49,983 bases of DNA from Candidatus Solibacter sp. (GCA_013822245.1 PNKE01000039.1:1-49983), one strand, 5' to 3'. Shown: positions 25,375-35,533, counted from the stretch's first letter. Notes: generated from the letters alone by a model not told the origin. Translations and numbers: made by a program.

Positions 25375-28300
25375 ATGCGTATAAACCGATGGAGTCCAAT
25401 GTTTCTGGCGGTGCTGTTGATTCTCCTCACAGCTCCCGCATTCCCGCAAACAGGCGCCGGCGTGGTACGCGGAACCGTCTTCGATTCCGCGCGCGCCGCC
25501 GTGCCAGGCGCGAAGGTCGTGCTGACGCAGGTGAGCACGAACATCGCCCGTGAGACGTTGACAAACGATCTTGGCATCTATCTGTTCCCCGGCGTGGCGC
25601 CGGGGCGTTACAGGATCAGCACCGAGTTCGCCGGCTTTAAGAAGTGGACGGCGAACATCACGCTGGAAGCCGGCCAGACGGCGGTGATCGAACCGGCTCT
25701 GGAAGTCGGCAACGTCGACACCATTGTCGAGGTCACCGGCGCGGCGCCGGTGATCAACACGGAGAGTTCCGAACTGGGCGACGTGAAGGACTCGGTCCGC
25801 ATTCAGCAGTTGCCCTTGAACGGGCGGTCGATCACCAACCTGTTCGACCTCACGCCCGGCGTCGAGGGCGGCGGCAACCCCCGCATCAACGGCCTCAAGG
25901 TCGGCGCGGCCGAGATGACGCTGGATGGCGTCTCCCTGGTCGACCGCTTCGGCGGCGGCATCGCCCGCGTCCAGCCCGGCCTGGATATCGTGCAGGAGTT
26001 CCGCGTCGAGACGGTCGGTTCCGGCGCACAGTTCTCGCGCCCCGGCACTATCACCCTGGTCACCAAGAGCGGCACCAACCAGTTCCACGGAACGATGTTC
26101 GAGACGCTGCGCAACAATGGCGGAGGGCTTCGGGCCCGGCAGCGGCAGGATGGCAACACGCCGGCCTTGATGCAGCGCAACGAGTTTGGCGCCTCCGCCG
26201 GAGGGCCAATCTTCATCCCGAAAGTGTACGACGGGCGGAACAGGAGTTTCTGGTTCCTCGCCTATGAAGGGATGCGGCAGCGTCAGCGGACCTTTTACCA
26301 GTACAATGTGCCGACCGCCGCGATGTGGGACGGCAACTTCAACGACATCATCGATTCCGCCGCGCGTCAGACCAACATCTACGACCCGACCACCACCAAC
26401 GCCCAGGGCCTCCGCCAGCCCTTCGTCGGGAATGTGATCCCGAAGGCCCGCTTCAATCCGATTTTCAATACGTTCCGTGATGTGACGCATGCCCCCACCC
26501 GCAGCGCCAACCCGTATCTGGACGTGAACATGGCCACCTTCTATCCGATCATCAACGACACGGACAACATCACCGTGCGCGGCGATCACACCCTTTCCAG
26601 CAGCGATGCGCTGTCGCTTCGCTATACGCGCTCGACCCGCTTCTTCCGGCAGAACGGCGGCGTGTTTGGCGCTCCGCGGGCCGACATCACCGACGGCTAC
26701 GGCACCGGCCGCAACGACCAGAAGGTCCACAATGCCTCGCTTCGATACACCAAGACCGTCACGCCGGCGCTGCTGAGCGAACTGCTGGTGGGCGTTCACC
26801 GGGCGCCGAAGGACTCGGGCACCAACGCCGACTTCACCGACTGGCCAAAGAGACTCGGACTTCCCAACCCGCTTGGCGAATTGGGCTGGCCGACCGTCGT
26901 GGCGGGCCAGTTCAACTGGCAGTCGGACAACTATAAACCCGAAAAACTGACCGCCTACATCCTGCAGGAGAACATGACCTGGATCCGCGGCGCCCACACC
27001 ATGAAGTTCGGCGGGCAACTCCGCATCGAGCATAACAACATCATGGAACGCCAGCAGGCCCAGGGCTCGCACAGCTTCGCCGGCGCCTGGACCGCTCAGT
27101 ACGCCCCGGCCAGCGACAACGCCGTCCCGTTCACCGGCGACGGATTCGCCTCAATGGCGCTGGGACTGCCCGGCAGCCTGACCAACAACTTCAACCGCGG
27201 CTACTTCTACTTCCAGCAGAAGGAGATGGGCCTCTACTTCCAGGACTCCTGGAAAGTGACCCCGAAGCTGACGGTGGACCTTGGCGTGCGCTGGGACAAG
27301 TGGACCCCCTACAAGGAGAAGCAGGACCGGCTCGTCAACCTGGATACCCGCAGCATCGGCACCGCGTTCCAGGTGGTCACGCCTCGCGACGTCAGAATGG
27401 AGACCATCACCGGCGTGCCGCCGTCCGTGCTTGCTTCCTGGGCCAACCGCGGCCTCACCTGGAAGACGGCCAACGAAGCGGGCATGCCGGGCGCGCTGCT
27501 GCCGGACGACAACAATAACTTCGGGCCGCGCATCGGCTTCGCCTACAAACTGACCGGCAAGACCGTCATCCGCGGCGGCTACGGCGAGTTCTTCTGGACC
27601 ATGCCGCTGTCGCAGATCCTCCAGGCCTCGCGCACCAGCGCGCCGTTCAACCTCCGCTACACGAATCCGATCTCGATTCTGGACGGCACGGCGTCGTTCG
27701 CGCTGCGAACGGCTCCGCAGCCCGACTATTACGTGGGCAAGGCGGTGGTGAACACCGCGGGCCTTGTCACGATCCCCGTCAACGCCCAGCCGTTCACGCC
27801 GTGGGATCCGTTCGCCTGGCAGGACGGCCGCGCGCAGTCCTGGCACTTCACCATCGAGCGCGAACTGATGGCCGACACGTCCCTTCGCATCACCTACACA
27901 GGAAACCGCGGCCGCGACCTGGAGATGAAGTACAGCATCAATGAGCGCGAAGCGGAGTTCAACTACGTCGCCCGCACGGGCCTCGCCCCGCCGGCCAACC
28001 GCGACGAAATGCGCGTCAACAGGAACTGGGACCTGTCCAACGCCACCAACAAGACCGGCTACTCGAACACCAATTCGATCCAGACCGAGATCGAGCGCCG
28101 CTTCTCCGGCGGCCTGGCCTTCCAGTGGTTCCATGTTTTCACCCGCTCGCTGACCAATAGCGATTCGGGAGGCTTCAGTTCCGGAGGCGCGGGCATCAAC
28201 AGCAACAACGGCACCAACAAGGCGCCGCAGAATGAACAACTGCTCGGCGGCGGCAAACTGAACTACGACCAGTTGATCCGGCTCGCCTATCAGAACTCGG

Positions 28301-28968
28301 CCACGGTCCCCGCCCACCAGATGAAGTGGAACGGCATCTACGATCTGCCCTTCGGCAAGGGCCGCAAGTTCGCCTCCGGCGCCAACCGCGCCCTCGACGC
28401 CCTCATCGGCGGCTGGCAGACCGCCGTCATCGGCCAGTGGCGCAGCGGCTTCTGGATGGGGGTCAACTCGGCCCGCTACCTGTTCGGCGATCCCAGTCTG
28501 AAGGAAAGCCAGAGAATGGAAATGTTCTTTGCCGGACGGCCGCGCAGGCTCTGGTTCGCCGGCGACTTCAACCCCACGCTGGCCACCAATGTCGATCAGA
28601 CCGCCCTCCAGGCCCTGGTCCCGCTCAACCAGGGGCAGCGCATCCTGCGGCCCCTCGGCCCCGGCCTCAACAACCAGTGGCCGCAACAGTTGGCCAACGG
28701 CACGGTGCGCAGCACGCCGATCACCGACACGGTGAACTGGAACTCCCGCGCCTTCTACAAGGGCCCCGGCGCGTGGGGATCCGATATTTCGGCGTTCAAG
28801 AATTTCAGCCTCACCGAAAAGGTGAAGCTGCGGTTCACGGCCGACTTCTTCAACGCGTTCAACGCCCCGATGGACGCCAGCCCGGACGCCACCACCGGCC
28901 TCCAGGACCTGGCCGTCCAGACCAATGAACCCCGTACCATTCAGTTCTCATTGAGACTGAGCTGGTAA
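25375..28968 (+). CDS. TonB-dependent outer-membrane receptor (Oar-like), first of a paralogous pair
   Basis: This 1,197-residue importer has a signal peptide (cut near APAFPQ), then a carboxypeptidase-regulatory-like domain (GVVRGTVFDSARAAVPGAKV, residues about 26-45). Next come VDTIVEVTGAAPVI, a plug domain (QLPLNGRSITNLFDLTPGV, LDGVSLVDRFGG, QFHGTMFETLRNNG) and a long beta-barrel ending in IQFSLRLSW. It is read right after the ROK gene (6-base gap, GAGGT site before ATG 25375), so its expression should follow the regulator. It is very similar to the receptor at 29085, including a 35-base identical DNA segment (25468-25502 and 29178-29212). No SusD-like lipoprotein is present. It probably brings in the glycan or oligosaccharide handled by the neighbouring enzymes; the ligand is unknown. 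Confidence 0.93.
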   Translation: MRINRWSPMFLAVLLILLTAPAFPQTGAGVVRGTVFDSARAAVPGAKVVLTQVSTNIARETLTNDLGIYLFPGVAPGRYRISTEFAGFKKWTANITLEAGQTAVIEPALEVGNVDTIVEVTGAAPVINTESSELGDVKDSVRIQQLPLNGRSITNLFDLTPGVEGGGNPRINGLKVGAAEMTLDGVSLVDRFGGGIARVQPGLDIVQEFRVETVGSGAQFSRPGTITLVTKSGTNQFHGTMFETLRNNGGGLRARQRQDGNTPALMQRNEFGASAGGPIFIPKVYDGRNRSFWFLAYEGMRQRQRTFYQYNVPTAAMWDGNFNDIIDSAARQTNIYDPTTTNAQGLRQPFVGNVIPKARFNPIFNTFRDVTHAPTRSANPYLDVNMATFYPIINDTDNITVRGDHTLSSSDALSLRYTRSTRFFRQNGGVFGAPRADITDGYGTGRNDQKVHNASLRYTKTVTPALLSELLVGVHRAPKDSGTNADFTDWPKRLGLPNPLGELGWPTVVAGQFNWQSDNYKPEKLTAYILQENMTWIRGAHTMKFGGQLRIEHNNIMERQQAQGSHSFAGAWTAQYAPASDNAVPFTGDGFASMALGLPGSLTNNFNRGYFYFQQKEMGLYFQDSWKVTPKLTVDLGVRWDKWTPYKEKQDRLVNLDTRSIGTAFQVVTPRDVRMETITGVPPSVLASWANRGLTWKTANEAGMPGALLPDDNNNFGPRIGFAYKLTGKTVIRGGYGEFFWTMPLSQILQASRTSAPFNLRYTNPISILDGTASFALRTAPQPDYYVGKAVVNTAGLVTIPVNAQPFTPWDPFAWQDGRAQSWHFTIERELMADTSLRITYTGNRGRDLEMKYSINEREAEFNYVARTGLAPPANRDEMRVNRNWDLSNATNKTGYSNTNSIQTEIERRFSGGLAFQWFHVFTRSLTNSDSGGFSSGGAGINSNNGTNKAPQNEQLLGGGKLNYDQLIRLAYQNSATVPAHQMKWNGIYDLPFGKGRKFASGANRALDALIGGWQTAVIGQWRSGFWMGVNSARYLFGDPSLKESQRMEMFFAGRPRRLWFAGDFNPTLATNVDQTALQALVPLNQGQRILRPLGPGLNNQWPQQLANGTVRSTPITDTVNWNSRAFYKGPGAWGSDISAFKNFSLTEKVKLRFTADFFNAFNAPMDASPDATTGLQDLAVQTNEPRTIQFSLRLSW

Positions 28969-28978
28969 GGCATCACTT

Positions 28979-29067
28979 GCGGCGCGGTTGCCCCGCGGCC
29001 AGAGTCCCAGGGCAACCCGCGCCGCTCACCATTCTGAACCGCAACCCGCTGAACGAAAGGTCAGCGG
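28979..29067 (+). terminator. Strong hairpin(s) between the two receptor genes
   Basis: Bases 28979-28993 pair with 29010-29025 over 15 base pairs with one bulged G. A second hairpin, CCGCTGA/TCAGCGG (29046-29052 with 29061-29067), lies just ahead of the next ribosome-binding site. Neither is followed by a T-run. They could terminate part of the transcripts, or protect the first receptor mRNA and set unequal expression of the pair. Confidence 0.55.
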
Positions 29068-29084
29068 CCCACAGGTAGAAACCA

Positions 29085-32000
29085 ATGATCTTTGAAAATC
29101 GAAAAACCATGATGGTCCCGGCGCTGCTGGTATGCCTCGCCGTTCCCGCATTCCCGCAGTCCGGCGCCGGCGTCGTCCGCGGAACCGTCTTCGATTCCGC
29201 GCGCGCCGCCGTCCCGAACGCGAAAGTCGTGCTGACCCAGGTCAGTACGAACGTCGCGCGCCAATCGACAACCAACGAGCTCGGCATCTATGTCTTCACC
29301 AGCGTCCCGTTGGGCAAGTACAAGCTCACGGCCGAGTTGCAGGGCTTTAAGAAGTGGTCATCCGAACTCGATCTCATCGCCGGGCAGACGGCAGTGATGG
29401 AGCCAGTGCTTGAAGTCGGCAGCGTCGACACGATCGTCGAGGTCACCGGCGCGGCGCCCGTGATCACCACCGAGAGCTCGGAAGTCGGCAGCGTCAAGGA
29501 CAACATGCGCATTCAGCAACTGCCGCTGAACGGACGTTCGATCACGAATCTGTTTGACCTGACGCCGGGCGTTGAAGGCGGCGGCAACCCGCGCATCAAC
29601 GGCATGAAGGTAGGCTCGACGGAAATGACGCTGGACGGCGTTTCGCTGGTCGACCGGTTCGGCGGCGGCATGGCCCGCGTTCAGCCCGGCCTGGATACCG
29701 TCCAGGAGTTCCGTGTCGAGACGGTCGGTTCCGGCGCCCAGTTCTCGCGTCCGGCCACGGTCACCATCGTCACCAAGGGCGGCACCAACCAGTTCCACGG
29801 ATCTTTGTTTGAAACGTTCCGCAACAACGGCGCCGGCCTGGTGGCGCGCAAGCGCCAGGACGGCAACACGCCGGCCGTGCTCAAGCGCAACGAGTTTGGA
29901 GCTTCCGCCGGCGGTCCGGTGTTCATTCCCAAGCTCTATGACGGGCGCAATAAATCGTTCTGGTTCGCGGCGTATGAGGGCTTCCGCCAGCGCCAGCAGA
30001 CCTATTACGAAATGACCGTCCCCACCGAAGCCATGTGGGGCGGCGACTTCTCGGGCGCGCGCGATGCCAACGACAACCTGTACGCCATCCACGACCCCCT
30101 CACCACCGGCGCCAACGGCACCCGCGCGCCGTTTAACGGCAACAGAATCCCCACTAACCGCCTGTCGCCCTTCTTCGCCACGATGAAGAGCGTCAGCCAC
30201 CTGCCCACCAGCCCGAACAGCCCCTATATCGGACCCAACATGCAGGAGGTCTACTCCGTCAAGGACGACCGCAACAACATCACCCTGCGCGGCGACCACA
30301 ACTTCAATGAAAGCAACATCGTCACCGGGCGCTTCACGCGCTCGATGCGCAGGTTCACCCAAACCGGCGGCCGCTACGGCGGGCCCCGCACCGGTCTCAC
30401 CAACGGCTACGGCACCAGCCGCAACGACGCCGACGTCTACAACGCATCTCTGCGCTACACCAAGACCTTCACCCCCAGGCTGGTGAGCGAAATGCTGTTC
30501 GCCGCCCACCGCGCGCCCAAAAGCTCGGGCACGCTGGCGGATTTCACCAACTGGGCCAACAAGCTCGGCCTGCCCAATCCCTTCGGCGAGTCCGGCTGGC
30601 CCACGATGTACTCCCACGCCGACAACGATTGGAATACCTACTTCGAGTGGGACGCCGACAACCGCAAAAACGAAATGCTCACCGCCTACATCTTCCAGCC
30701 CAGCCTGACCTGGGTGACCGGAGCGCATACGTTCCAGTTCGGCGGCCAGTACCGTCAGGAGTTGAACAACATCGTTGAACTCCAGCAGGCCATGGGCGAA
30801 CATGACTTCGGCCCCGAGTGGACGTCGCAATACGACCCGGTCAGCGACAGCGCCGTGCCGTTCACCGGCGACGGCTTCGCCACCATGGGCCTCGGCCTGG
30901 CCAGCTATTACTCCGCCCAGTACAACCGCGGCTACTTCTACTTCCGCCAGAAGGAGTACGGCCTTTACGCCCAGGACACCTGGAAGGTCACGCCCAGGCT
31001 CACGCTCAGCCTCGGACTGCGCTACGACTTGTGGACCCCATACAAGGAGAAGTTCGACCGCCTCGTCAACATCAACTTCAGCACGCTCGCATCCGCCTTC
31101 CAGGTGGTCACGCCCGGCGGCACCGCCATGGAGTCCATCGGCGGCCTGCCGCCATCGATGCTGGCGAGCTGGAAAGCCCGCGGCCTCAGTTGGACCACCG
31201 CCGGCCAGGCCGGTCTGCCCAGCCGCCTCATCCCCGGTGACCACAATAACTTCGGCCCGCGCCTCGGTTTCGCCTATAAGCTCTCCGGCAAGACCGTCAT
31301 CCGCGGCAGCTACGGCGAGTACTTCTGGACCATGCCACTGTCTCAGATCCTCCAGGCTTCCCGCACCAACCCGCCCTTCAATCTGAGGTATGAATACCCG
31401 GTCGCCTACCTTGACGGCACCGGCAGCTACGGCGTCCGAACCGCCCCCAGCCCGGATTACTTCATCGGCAAGGCGCAAATCCCGATTACCGGAATCGTCG
31501 AGCTTCCGCCGTCGGCGCGGCCCTTCGTCCCGATGGACTACGAGCGCTGGCGGGACGGCCGCGCGCAGTCCTGGCACTTCACCTTCGAGCGCGAACTCAT
31601 GAACATGACCTCGCTCCGGCTCAGCTACATCGGCAACCACACCACCGGCCTCGAACAGAAATACAGCATGAACAGCCGCGAGGCTCAATACAACTACGTG
31701 GCGCGCACCAGGCTCGCCCCTCCCCCCAACGGCGACCTGCTGCGCCAGAACAAGGACTGGTCGATCGGCAACGCCACCAACAAAACGGGCTTCTCGAACA
31801 CCAACTCGCTGCAGGCCGAAGTCGAACGCCGCTACAGCAACGGGCTTGCGGTGCAGTTCTTCTACACCTTCACCCGCATGTTGACCACCTCCGACGCCGG
31901 CGGCTTCGAATCCGGCGGCGGTTCCATCAACTCCACCAACGGCGTCTCCCAGGTGCCCGAAAATATCCAGATCCTCGGCGGCGGCAATTCCTCATATGAG

Positions 32001-32699
32001 GACCGGCTCCGCCTCGGCTACCAGAACGCCACCAGCGTTCCCGCCCACCGCATGCGCTGGAACGGCATCTACGACCTCCCCTTCGGCAAGGGCAAGAAGT
32101 TCGCCGCTGACGCCACTGGCTTCGTCGATGCCCTCATCGGCGGCTGGCAGGTGGCCGCTCTCGGCGACTGGCGCTCCGGCTTCTGGATGGGCGTCACCGC
32201 CAACGCTTACCTCTTCGGCAATCCATCGCTTACCGGGGATCAGCGCCTGACCATGACCTACGCCGGCCGCAACCAGCGCCTCTGGTTCGCCGGCGACTTC
32301 ACGCCCACCGCCGCCGCCAACGTCGATCAGACCGCCCTCCAGGCGCTCATCCCGTTGGATCGCTCGAAACGCATCCTCCGCCCGGTGGGCTCCAACTTTT
32401 CAAACCAGATCCCGCAGTTGCTGGCCAACGGCGCCGTCCGCAACACCAGCATCACCGAAACCGTGAACTGGAACTCACGCGCCTTCTACAAGGGACCCGG
32501 CGCCTGGAGCACCGACATCTCGGCCTTCAAGAACTTTTCGCTCTCCGAGAACGTAAAGCTCCGCTTCACCGCCGACTTCTTCAACGGGTTCAACCACCCC
32601 AACGACGCCAGCCCGAACGTCACCACCGGCCTTCAGGACCTGACGACGCAAACCAACGATCCGAGAACCATTCAACTGTCGTTGAGGCTGATCTGGTAA
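29085..32699 (+). CDS. TonB-dependent outer-membrane receptor (Oar-like), second of a paralogous pair
   Basis: This 1,204-residue paralogue of the upstream receptor has the same layout: signal peptide (cut near VPAFPQ), GVVRGTVFDSARAAVPNAKV regulatory-like domain, VDTIVEVTGAAPVI, plug with QLPLNGRSITNLFDLTPGV and VEGGGNPRINGMKVG, and a barrel ending in IQLSLRLIW. The N-terminal 250 residues are nearly the same in both. Differences concentrate in parts of the barrel, for example where this copy has SHADNDWNTYFEWDADNRKNE. That pattern suggests duplication followed by change in the outward-facing loops, hence possibly different ligands for a shared TonB. It has its own leader hairpin and an AGGTAGAA site before ATG 29085, and it ends at a strong intrinsic terminator. 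Confidence 0.93.
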   Translation: MIFENRKTMMVPALLVCLAVPAFPQSGAGVVRGTVFDSARAAVPNAKVVLTQVSTNVARQSTTNELGIYVFTSVPLGKYKLTAELQGFKKWSSELDLIAGQTAVMEPVLEVGSVDTIVEVTGAAPVITTESSEVGSVKDNMRIQQLPLNGRSITNLFDLTPGVEGGGNPRINGMKVGSTEMTLDGVSLVDRFGGGMARVQPGLDTVQEFRVETVGSGAQFSRPATVTIVTKGGTNQFHGSLFETFRNNGAGLVARKRQDGNTPAVLKRNEFGASAGGPVFIPKLYDGRNKSFWFAAYEGFRQRQQTYYEMTVPTEAMWGGDFSGARDANDNLYAIHDPLTTGANGTRAPFNGNRIPTNRLSPFFATMKSVSHLPTSPNSPYIGPNMQEVYSVKDDRNNITLRGDHNFNESNIVTGRFTRSMRRFTQTGGRYGGPRTGLTNGYGTSRNDADVYNASLRYTKTFTPRLVSEMLFAAHRAPKSSGTLADFTNWANKLGLPNPFGESGWPTMYSHADNDWNTYFEWDADNRKNEMLTAYIFQPSLTWVTGAHTFQFGGQYRQELNNIVELQQAMGEHDFGPEWTSQYDPVSDSAVPFTGDGFATMGLGLASYYSAQYNRGYFYFRQKEYGLYAQDTWKVTPRLTLSLGLRYDLWTPYKEKFDRLVNINFSTLASAFQVVTPGGTAMESIGGLPPSMLASWKARGLSWTTAGQAGLPSRLIPGDHNNFGPRLGFAYKLSGKTVIRGSYGEYFWTMPLSQILQASRTNPPFNLRYEYPVAYLDGTGSYGVRTAPSPDYFIGKAQIPITGIVELPPSARPFVPMDYERWRDGRAQSWHFTFERELMNMTSLRLSYIGNHTTGLEQKYSMNSREAQYNYVARTRLAPPPNGDLLRQNKDWSIGNATNKTGFSNTNSLQAEVERRYSNGLAVQFFYTFTRMLTTSDAGGFESGGGSINSTNGVSQVPENIQILGGGNSSYEDRLRLGYQNATSVPAHRMRWNGIYDLPFGKGKKFAADATGFVDALIGGWQVAALGDWRSGFWMGVTANAYLFGNPSLTGDQRLTMTYAGRNQRLWFAGDFTPTAAANVDQTALQALIPLDRSKRILRPVGSNFSNQIPQLLANGAVRNTSITETVNWNSRAFYKGPGAWSTDISAFKNFSLSENVKLRFTADFFNGFNHPNDASPNVTTGLQDLTTQTNDPRTIQLSLRLIW

Positions 32700-32709
32700 T
32701 GCGCACCCT

Positions 32710-32742
32710 GGGGGCAGCCGTGGCTCGCTGCCCCCGCTTTTT
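32710..32742 (+). terminator. Intrinsic terminator after the receptor pair
   Basis: GGGGGCAGC (32710-32718) pairs with GCTGCCCCC (32727-32735) around an eight-base loop and is followed by GC and TTTTT (32738-32742). This is the clearest rho-independent terminator in the window. It separates the ROK/receptor transcript from the permease-peptidase genes, which need another promoter or read-through. Confidence 0.92.
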
Positions 32743-32794
32743 GTTCCGCCGGCGCCGGGCGCCGGGCCCGCCCCCGCTGAACGAGACTGGTTGA

Positions 32795-34195
32795 ATGAAC
32801 AACGGCACAAATCCACTGCAAGAGGTTCGAACCGAACCAGGCGCGCCCCGTTTCAGGCGGGTGCTGTCGCGCAGGGACCTGGTTCTTTACGGGCTGGTGA
32901 TTCTGACGCCAACCGCCCCCTACCCCGTCTTCGGCATCGTCCAGCAGTCCTCCGGCGGCCACGCCGCCCTGGCCTATGCCGTCGCCATGGCCGCCATGTT
33001 CTTCACCGCCTCCAGCTACGCCAAAATGGCCGCCGTCTTCCCCTCCGCCGGCTCCACCTACACCTACGCCCGGAAGGGCCTCAACTCCCACGCCGGCTTC
33101 CTCGCCGGCTGGGCCATGATCCTCGACTACTTCCTCATCCCCCTGCTCAGCGTCATCTACGCCTCGCTCACCGCCGAACGGCTCTTCCCCATCGTCCCCA
33201 ACTGGGCCTGGGCCGTCCTGTTCACCCTCGCCATCACCGCCGTCAACCTCCGCGGCATCCGCATGACCGCCCGCGCCTCCTACTACCTCATGGCCATCAT
33301 GACCGGCTGCGCCATTCTGTTCACCTCGCTCGCCATCCGCCACGTGGTCGCGGCCAGCGGACCGGGAGGCCTGCTCAGCCTGCCCGCCGTTTTCCGGCCC
33401 GAATCGTTTTCGCCCGCCACGATGCTGTTCGGCGCCGGCGTGGCCACGCTCTCCTATATCGGTTTCGACGCCATCTCCACGCTGGCCGAGGACGCCGTCG
33501 ATCCCCGGCGCGACATCGGCTGGGCCACCGTCGCCGTCTGCATCTTCCAGGGACTCATCTGCATCCTCACCGTCTACCTTGCCGCCCTCGTCTGGCCGGA
33601 CTACAAGGCCTTCCCCAGCACCGACACCGCCATCCTCGATATCGCCTCGCTCATCGGCGGGAAACTGATGTTCGGCGCGCTCACCTTCGTCCTGCTGGTC
33701 GCCGGGCTGGCCAGCGCCCTCACCGGCCAGGCCGGCGCATCCCGCCTGTTGCTCGGCATGGGCCGCGACGGCATCATCTCCAGCCGCGTCTTCGCCAAAA
33801 TCGACCCCCGCACTTCGACGCCCGTCCGCGGCATCCTCGTCATGGGCGCCGTCGCCCTGGCCGGCTCGCTCGCCTTCCGTTTTCAACTTGCCGTCGAACT
33901 GCTGAACTTCGGCGCGTTGACCGGGTTCATCATGGTCAACCTCAGCGTGATCGCGCACTACTATTTCCGGCTTCGGCGGCGAAGCGGTTGGGACGGGGTG
34001 CGGCATCTTCTGTTCCCGGTGCTGGGCGCCGCCGTCTGCGGCTTCCTGTGGTTGAATCTTTCCAACCCGGCCAAGCTTGCGGGCTTTGGCTGGCTCGCGC
34101 TCGGATTCGTTTACCTGGCTGTCCTGACCCGCGGTTTCCGCATGCCGCCGAAGACCCTGGCCAGCCTGACGGAGGAGTCTTCCAATGGCGTCTGA
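32795..34195 (+). CDS. APC-superfamily amino acid permease
   Basis: This 466-residue inner-membrane transporter of the amino acid-polyamine-organocation superfamily has about twelve hydrophobic segments. The first segment, LYGLVILTPTAPYPVFGIV (near residues 31-49), is the broken helix 1 that binds substrate. Later features are FPSAGSTYTYARKGL, TLSYIGFDAISTLAEDAVDPRRDIGWA (transmembrane 6 and the following loop) and ASALTGQAGASRLLLGMGRDG. It should import an amino acid or related amine by proton or sodium symport. It overlaps the next gene by 11 bases (34185-34195), tying it to the M20 peptidase. No good ribosome-binding site precedes ATG 32795, and the leader after the terminator is about 50 bases. 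Substrate unknown. Confidence 0.9.
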   Translation: MNNGTNPLQEVRTEPGAPRFRRVLSRRDLVLYGLVILTPTAPYPVFGIVQQSSGGHAALAYAVAMAAMFFTASSYAKMAAVFPSAGSTYTYARKGLNSHAGFLAGWAMILDYFLIPLLSVIYASLTAERLFPIVPNWAWAVLFTLAITAVNLRGIRMTARASYYLMAIMTGCAILFTSLAIRHVVAASGPGGLLSLPAVFRPESFSPATMLFGAGVATLSYIGFDAISTLAEDAVDPRRDIGWATVAVCIFQGLICILTVYLAALVWPDYKAFPSTDTAILDIASLIGGKLMFGALTFVLLVAGLASALTGQAGASRLLLGMGRDGIISSRVFAKIDPRTSTPVRGILVMGAVALAGSLAFRFQLAVELLNFGALTGFIMVNLSVIAHYYFRLRRRSGWDGVRHLLFPVLGAAVCGFLWLNLSNPAKLAGFGWLALGFVYLAVLTRGFRMPPKTLASLTEESSNGV

Positions 34196-35498
34196 ACTTC
34201 ACGTTGAACGGGAGCTGCTGGAATACGCCGAAGCCCATCGCGGCCATCTGATTTCGCTGATCCAGGACCTGGTCCGCATCCCATCCGAGAACACCCCGCC
34301 GTCGGGAGCCGAACTCGCCTGCCAGCACTATTGCCGCGACTATCTCGCCGCCCGTGGATTCGAGGCCGATCTCTACGAACTCTCCGACGTCGACGGTCTC
34401 GAGTCCCATCCCCTCTACTTCCCGGGCCGCGATTACTCCGGCCGCCCCAACCTCGCAGCCACGCTCAAGGGCGGCGGCGGGCCGTCCATCCTGCTCTCCG
34501 GCCACATCGACACCGTCCCGCGCGGCACTCTGCCCTGGTCGCGCGACCCGTTCTCCGGCCACGTCGAAAACGGCCTGCTCTACGGCCGCGGCTCCAATGA
34601 CATGAAGGCCGGTATCGCAACAAACCTGTTCGTCGCTCAGGCCTTCAATGACCTCGGGATCCAGCCCTCCGGCGATGTCACCATCGAATGCGTCGTGGAC
34701 GAGGAGTTCGGCGGCGTCAACGGCACGCTCGCCGGCCGCTTGCGCGGCCATATGGCCGACGCGGCAATCATCTCCGAACCCTCCTTCCTGCGCGTCTGCA
34801 ACGCCCAGCGCGGAGGCCGCACCGCCCATATCACCTTCACTTCGGCCAACGAAGGCATTCTCTCCGACCATATGGAGGATGGCGTCGCCGGCCAGGTCGC
34901 CTGGTTCCTCTCCCAGGTCCCCGGGTTCGCCCAACTGCGCCGTGCCACCGCCCCCGCCCACCCCGCCTACCGCCACCTCGCCAACCCCGTCCCCGTCTCC
35001 GTCCTCAAGATCCATACCGGCCCCTGGGGAACCGGCGAACCCATGGCCACCGCCTGCGTGTGCAGGATCGAACTCTTCTGGCAGACCATGCCCGGCGAAT
35101 CGCTCGAAACCATCGACGCCCAGTTCAACCGCTGGTTCAACGAAACCATCGCATCCCGGCCCGGCCTGTTCCCCTCCCGGCCCGAGGTCGATTTCCCCAT
35201 CCGCTGGCTGCCCGGCTCCGCGCTGCCGGTGAACGGCTTCTGCCAGTTCTTCATGCGGCGGTTCACTGAGGCGGCCGCCGACGCGCTGGGCCGGCCTCCC
35301 GAGATCGCCGGCATCGAGGGTCCGTGCGACATGTACGTTTTCCACCAGCACTTCGGCATGCCTGCCATCCTGTGGGGCGCCCGCGGGGCCAATACGCACC
35401 TGGCCGATGAGTCGGTCGAAATCGCCTCGGTGGTCGACTCCGCCAAGGCGCTGCTACTCTTTGTCTATCGATGGGGCCGCACGCCCAGGCCACGTTGA
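34185..35498 (+). CDS. M20-family metallopeptidase/deacylase (ArgE/DapE-like)
   Basis: This 437-residue cytoplasmic zinc hydrolase removes acyl or peptide groups from amino compounds. Metal and catalytic motifs are in order: SGHIDTVPRG with His107 and Asp109, GRGSNDMKAG with Asp139 (bridging), and VVDEEFGG with Glu173 (general base) and Glu174. A late His motif lies near FHQHFGMP. A dimerisation domain sits in the middle (residues about 200-310). There is no signal peptide. It overlaps the permease gene, so the likely job is to process what the permease imports, such as an N-acyl amino acid, dipeptide or acylated amino compound. The family is broad and includes succinyl-diaminopimelate desuccinylase and acetylornithine deacetylase; the specific activity is not readable here. 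Confidence 0.9.
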   Translation: MASELHVERELLEYAEAHRGHLISLIQDLVRIPSENTPPSGAELACQHYCRDYLAARGFEADLYELSDVDGLESHPLYFPGRDYSGRPNLAATLKGGGGPSILLSGHIDTVPRGTLPWSRDPFSGHVENGLLYGRGSNDMKAGIATNLFVAQAFNDLGIQPSGDVTIECVVDEEFGGVNGTLAGRLRGHMADAAIISEPSFLRVCNAQRGGRTAHITFTSANEGILSDHMEDGVAGQVAWFLSQVPGFAQLRRATAPAHPAYRHLANPVPVSVLKIHTGPWGTGEPMATACVCRIELFWQTMPGESLETIDAQFNRWFNETIASRPGLFPSRPEVDFPIRWLPGSALPVNGFCQFFMRRFTEAAADALGRPPEIAGIEGPCDMYVFHQHFGMPAILWGARGANTHLADESVEIASVVDSAKALLLFVYRWGRTPRPR

Positions 35499-35533
35499 AC
35501 GGATGGCGCCCCTGATTGAGGAGTCCGCTACTG

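Noticed and set aside
29358-31688. 776-residue open frame opposite the second receptor
   Set aside because: Val/Gly/Ala-rich antisense shadow with no recognisable domain; the receptor frame is intact.
25375-32699. SusC/SusD pair
   Set aside because: Both large genes are Oar-like TonB receptors with carboxypeptidase-regulatory-like domains; no SusD-like lipoprotein gene is present.
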